From the NCBI GenBank assembly GCA_037380725.1, contig JARRRL010000202.1, forward strand, positions 1 through 9,138: 9,138 nucleotides of DNA, read 5' to 3'. Shown piece by piece: positions 6,001 to 9,138 of the stretch (positions within the stretch are counted from its first letter, which is position 1; every line of letters starts with the position of its first letter). The stretch comes from JARRRL01 sp037380725. Its GTDB lineage: Bacteria; Pseudomonadota; Gammaproteobacteria; Pseudomonadales; JANQJO01. A program made the translations under genes and the position numbers. Below the pieces are notes generated by a model. It worked only from the letters and a program-made list of their open reading frames with translations. It searched no databases and had not been told where the DNA came from.

Positions 6001-7119
6001 ATGTTAATTGGTGTACCAAAAGAGATTAAAAATCATGAATATCGAATCGGTCTGACGCCGGCTTCCGCTCGAGAGCTGATCTCGCACGGCCATGAAGTAC
6101 TCGTACAACGCGACGGTGGCGCTGCCATTGGCTTTTCCGATCAAGACTATGAAGCCGTTGGCGCCACCATCTGCGACAGCGCCGCAAGCATTTTTGATCG
6201 GGCTGATTTAATCATCAAAGTAAAAGAACCTCAGCCAGACGAATGTCGCATGCTGCAAAAAGGTCAAACTTTGTTTACGTTTTTACACTTAGCTCCCGAC
6301 CCAATACAAACCGAATTATTGCTGGCCTCTGGCGCCACCTGCATTGCTTATGAAACGGTTACGGATGCACACGGTAGCCTCCCTTTACTGGCCCCCATGA
6401 GTGAAGTAGCCGGTCGAATGTCCATACAAGCGGGCGCGCACTACCTGGAAAAAACGCAAGGCGGACAAGGCATTTTACTGGGCGGCGTCCCTGGGGTCGC
6501 GCCTGCATCTGTACTCGTTTTAGGCGGTGGCGTTGTTGGTGATAATGCCGCACAAATGGCATTGGGTCTTGGCGCATCCGTGACCATTTTAGATCGATCA
6601 CTGCCACGTCTGCGACAACTTGAGCACAAATATCAAGGTCGAGTGAAGTGTATTTATTCCACCTTGTCAGCCATTGAAACCCTCGCCATAGAAGCCGACT
6701 TGGTAATCGGTGCTGTGCTCATTCCGGGCGCAACCGCACCGAAATTACTGACAAAATCAATCATCAGCCGCATGAAGCCAGGCAGTGTCGTAGTGGATGT
6801 CGCCATTGACCAGGGGGGCTGTTTTGAAACCGCTCAAGCCACCACACACGAAAACCCCGTTTACGTGGTGGACGGTGTCACACATTATTGCGTCGCAAAC
6901 ATGCCTGGTGGCGTTGCGCGTACATCAACGCTAGCGCTTAACAATGCTACCCTACCTTTTGCGCTCGCACTGGCTAACCAAGGTGTAAAACAGGCCCTAT
7001 TTGCCGATCTACACTTAATGAACGGGTTGAACATACATAACGGATACGTGACTTACGAAGCCGTCAGTCATGCGCTCAATTATCCTTTTACCACACCCGA
7101 ACAAGCCTTAGAGCTTTAA
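6001..7119 (+). CDS. ald: Alanine dehydrogenase (L-alanine + NAD <-> pyruvate + NH3 + NADH)
   Basis: 372 residues, the normal family length. It starts with the diagnostic MLIGVPKEIKNHEYRIGLTP. All four catalytic or substrate residues of the family fall at their standard positions: Arg15, Lys75 (IIKVKEP), His96 (FTFLHLAP) and Asp270 (VVVDVAIDQGG). The NAD-binding Rossmann fold shows GGGVVG at 175-180 and an acidic Asp198 at the end of the second strand, as expected for NAD rather than NADP; Asp181 takes the place of the usual Thr after GVVG, which should be tolerated. The C-terminal part has the conserved NMPGGVARTST block (about 300-310) and the GLNIHNGYVTYEAV tail. The enzyme is cytoplasmic and usually hexameric. 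The ATG at 6001 has GTGGGAG with 7-nt spacing. It is divergent from the DUF2971 gene, with Lrp-like boxes between, and lies one gene away from maeA, which makes its substrate pyruvate. Confidence 0.97.
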   Translation: MLIGVPKEIKNHEYRIGLTPASARELISHGHEVLVQRDGGAAIGFSDQDYEAVGATICDSAASIFDRADLIIKVKEPQPDECRMLQKGQTLFTFLHLAPDPIQTELLLASGATCIAYETVTDAHGSLPLLAPMSEVAGRMSIQAGAHYLEKTQGGQGILLGGVPGVAPASVLVLGGGVVGDNAAQMALGLGASVTILDRSLPRLRQLEHKYQGRVKCIYSTLSAIETLAIEADLVIGAVLIPGATAPKLLTKSIISRMKPGSVVVDVAIDQGGCFETAQATTHENPVYVVDGVTHYCVANMPGGVARTSTLALNNATLPFALALANQGVKQALFADLHLMNGLNIHNGYVTYEAVSHALNYPFTTPEQALEL

Positions 7120-7130
7120 CTAGAACGCCA

Positions 7131-7195
7131 GGGAAGAAAGAGAAAGTAGGCAATAGAAAGTAAGAGAAATGAAGAAAAGGGAGGGAGGGAAAAGG
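7131..7195 (+). other. Polypurine tract after ald
   Basis: Between 7131 and 7195 the plus strand is almost entirely A and G, ending in GGGAGGGAGGG (7179-7189 region) and AAAAGG. It starts about 12 bp after the ald stop. It resembles no intrinsic terminator. Such mirror-like purine runs can form triplex or G-rich structures; no function is shown. Confidence 0.6.
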
Positions 7196-7305
7196 TTGGT
7201 AAGCATCCAAGAAAATAACGTCAATGAGACACCACACCTTTCCTTTCCGTCCTCAACTCAGGAGTTGGGTCCATTCGGACACGACGTGGCGATGAGCAAC
7301 CTTAC

Positions 7306-7325
7306 TTAACCGACATAACGGTTAA
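7306..7325. terminator. Hairpin between convergent ald and AT-hook genes, possible terminator
   Basis: TTAACCG (7306-7312) and CGGTTAA (7319-7325) form a perfect 7-bp stem with a 6-nt loop, 38 bp beyond the stop of the leftward AT-hook gene. A second small palindrome CAACTC-AG-GAGTTG lies at 7254-7267. No T-run follows on either strand, so termination is only a guess from position. Confidence 0.35.
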
Positions 7326-7362
7326 TAGCAAGGCCCTCATCCACCAAAAGCCAGCCTTTAAA

Positions 7363-7887
7363 TTAAACTGACTTACGCGGTCTACCACGACCTCGTTTTA
7401 CTGGCGCTGATTCAGCCACAGCAACTTTCTTCGGACGACCTGGACCACGTTTAACACCTGATGCGGCGCTAGCTGTTACCGTTTCAGACTTTCTAGGACG
7501 ACCTGGGCCACGTTTAACGCCTGATGCAGCGCTAGCTGTTACCGTTTCAGACTTTCTGGGACGACCTGGACCACGTTTTTTCGGACGACCGGGACCTTTT
7601 TGCTTTGGAGGCCGGCCAGGACCACTTTTCGGTGGACGACCAGGACCACTCTTCGGTGGACGACCGGGGCCACTTTTCGGTGGACGACCGGGACCGCGTT
7701 TTGGCGATGACTCTTTTGCTTTGGCTGCTGCGTCTTTCAGTGCAGCTTTTGCTGCTTTCAAAGCTTCCTTTCTCTTCTCAAGAGTCTCTTTTGCTTTCTC
7801 AACTGCTTCCGCCGCAACAGCTACTTTCTTTTCCGCTGCCGCTGTTCCAGCAGGTTTTCCTGCTTTTGCTTTCTTTTTTGTCGCCAT
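7363..7887 (-). CDS. Basic AT-hook protein, histone H1-like nucleoid/DNA-binding protein
   Basis: I chose the ATG at 7887, giving 174 residues, because AAGGAAG lies 6 nt before it and a TATAAT box about 37 bp upstream fits a short leader; an in-frame ATG at 7905 would add six residues but has no binding site. Residues 1-17 are Lys-rich. Residues 18-60 are almost only Ala, Lys and Glu with heptad-like spacing, predicting one long helix or coiled coil as in H1-like bacterial proteins. From about 63 to the end there are nine AT-hook cores (GRP at 67, 75, 83, 91, 100, 108, 129, 150, 168) in KRGPGRPPK/KRGPGRPRK contexts; the last is KRGRGRPRK. AT-hooks bind the minor groove of AT-rich DNA. The protein probably compacts or organises the nucleoid or regulates AT-rich promoters. 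It contains nearly no aromatic residues. It is convergent with ald and ends the gene-dense part of the window. Confidence 0.85.
   Translation of the reverse strand: MATKKKAKAGKPAGTAAAEKKVAVAAEAVEKAKETLEKRKEALKAAKAALKDAAAKAKESSPKRGPGRPPKSGPGRPPKSGPGRPPKSGPGRPPKQKGPGRPKKRGPGRPRKSETVTASAASGVKRGPGRPRKSETVTASAASGVKRGPGRPKKVAVAESAPVKRGRGRPRKSV
7437..7562. repeat. 63-bp tandem duplication inside the AT-hook gene
   Basis: Two 63-bp copies (7437-7499 and 7500-7562) encode the same 21 residues: an AT-hook plus the linker SETVTASAASGV. They differ at a few bases only. The period is a whole number of codons, so copy number can change without breaking the frame. Confidence 0.85.
7621..7692. repeat. 24-bp tandem repeat, 3 copies, encoding consecutive AT-hooks
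   Basis: Units at 7621-7644, 7645-7668 and 7669-7692 differ by one to three bases each and encode the eight-residue unit SGPGRPPK. As with the 63-bp repeat, the period is in frame. Confidence 0.85.
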
Positions 7888-7923
7888 AATATTCTTCCTT
7901 GCCATGGTTGATGACGGTGGGTG

Positions 7924-7948
7924 ATTATAGACACAAATTAATGTCTAT
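7924..7948 (-). promoter_or_regulatory. -10 element and overlapping inverted-repeat operator of the AT-hook gene
   Basis: The minus strand has a perfect TATAAT (7929-7924), placing a start near 7917 and a 30-nt leader before the ATG at 7887. A perfect 7-bp inverted repeat ATAGACA-N8-TGTCTAT (7927-7948) overlaps the -10 and the spacer, the place for a repressor of dimeric type. The -35 region is poor, which suggests a weak or activator-dependent promoter. Confidence 0.5.
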
Positions 7949-7972
7949 GCACTTTGAAACATTTAACCGATG

Positions 7973-7997
7973 AGCCACCCGGTTATCCCGGTGGGCT
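7973..7997. terminator. GC-rich hairpin upstream of the AT-hook promoter
   Basis: AGCCACCCGG and CCCGGTGGGCT around TTAT form an imperfect stem with bulges and about nine to ten GC-rich pairs. It lies about 45 bp upstream of the AT-hook -10 box and might stop leftward readthrough into that gene. No T-run follows, so the call is weak. Confidence 0.28.
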
Positions 7998-8031
7998 TAA
8001 TCAGGCAAAAGCCCGTATTCAGCATCTATTG

Positions 8032-8094
8032 AACTCACAACTATTCGAACTCACAACTACTACTCAAACTCACAACTACTCAAACTCACAACTA
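8032..8094. repeat. 12-bp core tandem repeat, 4 copies
   Basis: AACTCACAACTA occurs exactly at 8032, 8048, 8067 and 8083, giving periods of 16, 19 and 16 bp; the 19-bp interval contains an extra ACT. It lies in non-coding DNA. Confidence 0.9.
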
Positions 8095-8131
8095 CCGAAT
8101 TCATTTTCGATCAATCGCCACGCACAACGCA

Positions 8132-8163
8132 TATTGACACAAACTTCTAATAATGTGTCAATA
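8132..8163. promoter_or_regulatory. Perfect 10-bp inverted repeat, possible operator
   Basis: TATTGACACA (8132-8141) and TGTGTCAATA (8154-8163) are exact reverse complements around a 12-bp AT-rich spacer. Each arm contains a consensus -35 TTGACA (8134-8139 on plus, 8161-8156 on minus), but neither has a good -10 at 16-18 bp. Either a regulator site or an RNA hairpin is possible. Confidence 0.45.
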
Positions 8164-8563
8164 AGTGAGCCAATACTGCACACAGCGGTTAAGATGTGAC
8201 GCGAAACAAAACAGCCTCCACAGTCATATGGTTTGAGCCATTTTATCGCCACTCCCGCTGAAAAGGGGGTTGATCAGAGCAGCATCACGCCATCAACATC
8301 ACTCTTCAGCTCAATACTCAGCTTAACATCACTTTTCATTCCAAAACTGTCTATTCAACAGTTTCCTCCTCTTTATTCACACTGAAACGAGCACGTAAAA
8401 GTATCATCCTCCCCCCTACTGCGCTCGCATTTCAATTCGCTATTTTTACAAGTAGTATATACGGGAAATTATTTCGCACAAGTACTAATTCTTTAATTGG
8501 GAGCAATTCTTTCAATTTTCGCACAAAAAATCAAATTTCAGTACCACATTTTAGCCCTCAAAC

Positions 8564-8596
8564 TCGATTTCAACCCAAGGCTTGGGTTTAAATCGA
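8564..8596. repeat. 33-bp near-perfect palindrome
   Basis: The arms TCGATTT-C-AACCCAAG and CTTGGGTT-T-AAATCGA (8564-8579 and 8581-8596) are complementary at 15 of 16 positions around a single central G at 8580. With a one-base centre it is more like a protein-binding palindrome or a recombination/replication structure than a usual RNA hairpin. No T-run follows, so it is not a standard terminator. Confidence 0.6.
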
Positions 8597-8656
8597 CTAA
8601 AACTACTCTACATTGGTTTACACAGCCAATTCGAAATGGTAACCTGCGCCCGGTTT

Positions 8657-8985
8657 TATTCCCGCCAATATCCCGAATACCTCTGCCCGGCTCGCCAACA
8701 CAGCACTGGCTCTCAACATAAAGCGCTTAACGAAGCGTAACCGACACCCCATTCTTCCATTCAACTTATATTGTTGGAGAGCAGCAAATCGTGTTGTTTA
8801 AGATGAAAAAACACCTCGTACGCACGACGCGCAGTCAGAATAGTGAGTCACACACATAAACAATGGCGGGATTACCCAACCATTCAGCGAAAACTGGTCA
8901 CAATCAGTTCAAAACCACCATTCAATATCAACACCAATATGCAAAAACCGATCAAAGCAAGGCCTCGGCAAACGTATTCCCGCCA
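8657..8985. repeat. Dispersed 11-bp motif in direct and inverted copies
   Basis: TATTCCCGCCA occurs at 8657-8667 and again at 8975-8985. An inverted copy with one mismatch (TGGCGGGATTA) lies at 8864-8874. Three copies in 330 bp exceed casual expectation, but the motif is short and has no known meaning to me. Confidence 0.5.
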
Positions 8986-9020
8986 CCCATGACGTAAAGC
9001 GGTATCTCGAGCCGCGCCGC

Positions 9021-9056
9021 ACACAACAAACCTTCAACACACAACAATCCCTCAAC
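9021..9056. repeat. 18-bp tandem duplication
   Basis: ACACAACAAACCTTCAAC (9021-9038) is followed directly by ACACAACAATCCCTCAAC (9039-9056), 16 of 18 identical. It lies in non-coding DNA close to the right edge. Confidence 0.8.
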
Positions 9057-9138
9057 ACCAACCCATCGACCTCAAATACGGTGCTCAGACAGGATCTCCC
9101 CCATCGCAAAAACGATCCGGAATAATCGAATATCCCGC

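Larger units (their letters stand above)
7949..9138. other. 1.2-kb gene-free, repeat-rich region at the right edge
   Basis: I find no protein gene, tRNA or other RNA gene that I can support. Open frames at 7954-8199 and 8497-8721 (plus) and 8909-9109 (minus) begin at TTG, lack binding sites and have compositions dictated by the repeats below. The plus strand is rich in CA/AAC triplets. The region contains tandem repeats (8032-8094, 9021-9056), a 10-bp inverted repeat (8132-8163), a 33-bp palindrome (8564-8596), a scattered 11-bp motif, and a short hairpin CGCTT-AACG-AAGCG near 8723-8736. Confidence 0.55.

Noticed and set aside
7954..8199. Open frame starting at TTG with a PPGYPGG stretch
   Set aside because: The stretch is encoded by a GC-rich hairpin and the rest by the AACTCACAACTA repeat; there is no binding site.
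8497..8721. 74-codon open frame starting at TTG
   Set aside because: Spans the 33-bp palindrome, lacks a binding site and has no recognisable motif.
8564..8985. Integron attC-like recombination site
   Set aside because: Inverted repeats are present, but I could not find paired RYYYAAC and GTTRRRY core sites at a suitable distance, nor any integrase.
8909..9109. 66-codon leftward open frame and an overlapping leftward frame containing LYVMGGGNTFAEALL
   Set aside because: The second looks protein-like for a short stretch, but stops follow at once and the upstream part is an 18-bp duplication; I cannot tie either to a family or a start.
7949..9138. CRISPR array or tRNA cluster in the gene-free region
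   Set aside because: The repeats are too short and irregular, with no unique spacers of uniform length, and no tRNA T-loop/acceptor pattern was seen.

Overview
The window looks like chromosome from a gammaproteobacterium of moderate GC, possibly a marine one (family-level impression only). The two best-conserved proteins, an E. coli-type NAD malic enzyme and a Lrp-style-controlled alanine dehydrogenase, fit that group. A TIGR02270 protein is typical of proteobacteria that carry type VI secretion (T6SS) accessory loci. One 91-base run of N interrupts the malic enzyme gene, so this is draft assembly.

Layout from left to right. Positions 1-308 hold no gene but contain two short tandem repeats, the second running into the stop codon of the next gene. 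A leftward gene (309-1655) encodes a TIGR02270/HEAT-like protein. Just upstream of it, also leftward, is a 92-codon ORF of unknown function (1761-2039) with an excellent ribosome binding site. A 660-bp AT-rich spacer leads to the rightward malic enzyme gene maeA (2703-4451), which is followed by a large imperfect palindrome. A leftward DUF2971 gene (4757-5650) ends inside a 6 x 8-bp tandem repeat. It is divergent from the rightward alanine dehydrogenase gene ald (6001-7119); the 350-bp region between them carries tandem Lrp-like boxes. A leftward gene (7363-7887) encodes a small basic protein with an Ala/Lys/Glu helix and nine AT-hook cores. Its promoter has a perfect TATAAT -10 element overlapped by a perfect inverted repeat. 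The last 1.2 kb (7949-9138) has no supportable gene but is rich in tandem and inverted repeats.

How the genes may work together: MaeA converts malate to pyruvate with NADH formation, and Ald interconverts pyruvate plus ammonia with L-alanine using NAD(H). The two enzymes share pyruvate and NADH and lie 1.5 kb apart, so a malate-to-alanine branch is a reasonable inference. The DUF2971 protein lies between them with no known role. The left-hand TIGR02270 gene belongs to a different theme and may be the end of a T6SS effector/accessory locus lying outside the window.

I did not find a clear, complete new system. The most interesting leads are the AT-hook protein with its candidate operator, the divergent DUF2971/ald control region, the habit of tandem repeats abutting or overlapping stop codons, and the palindromes in the gene-free right end.
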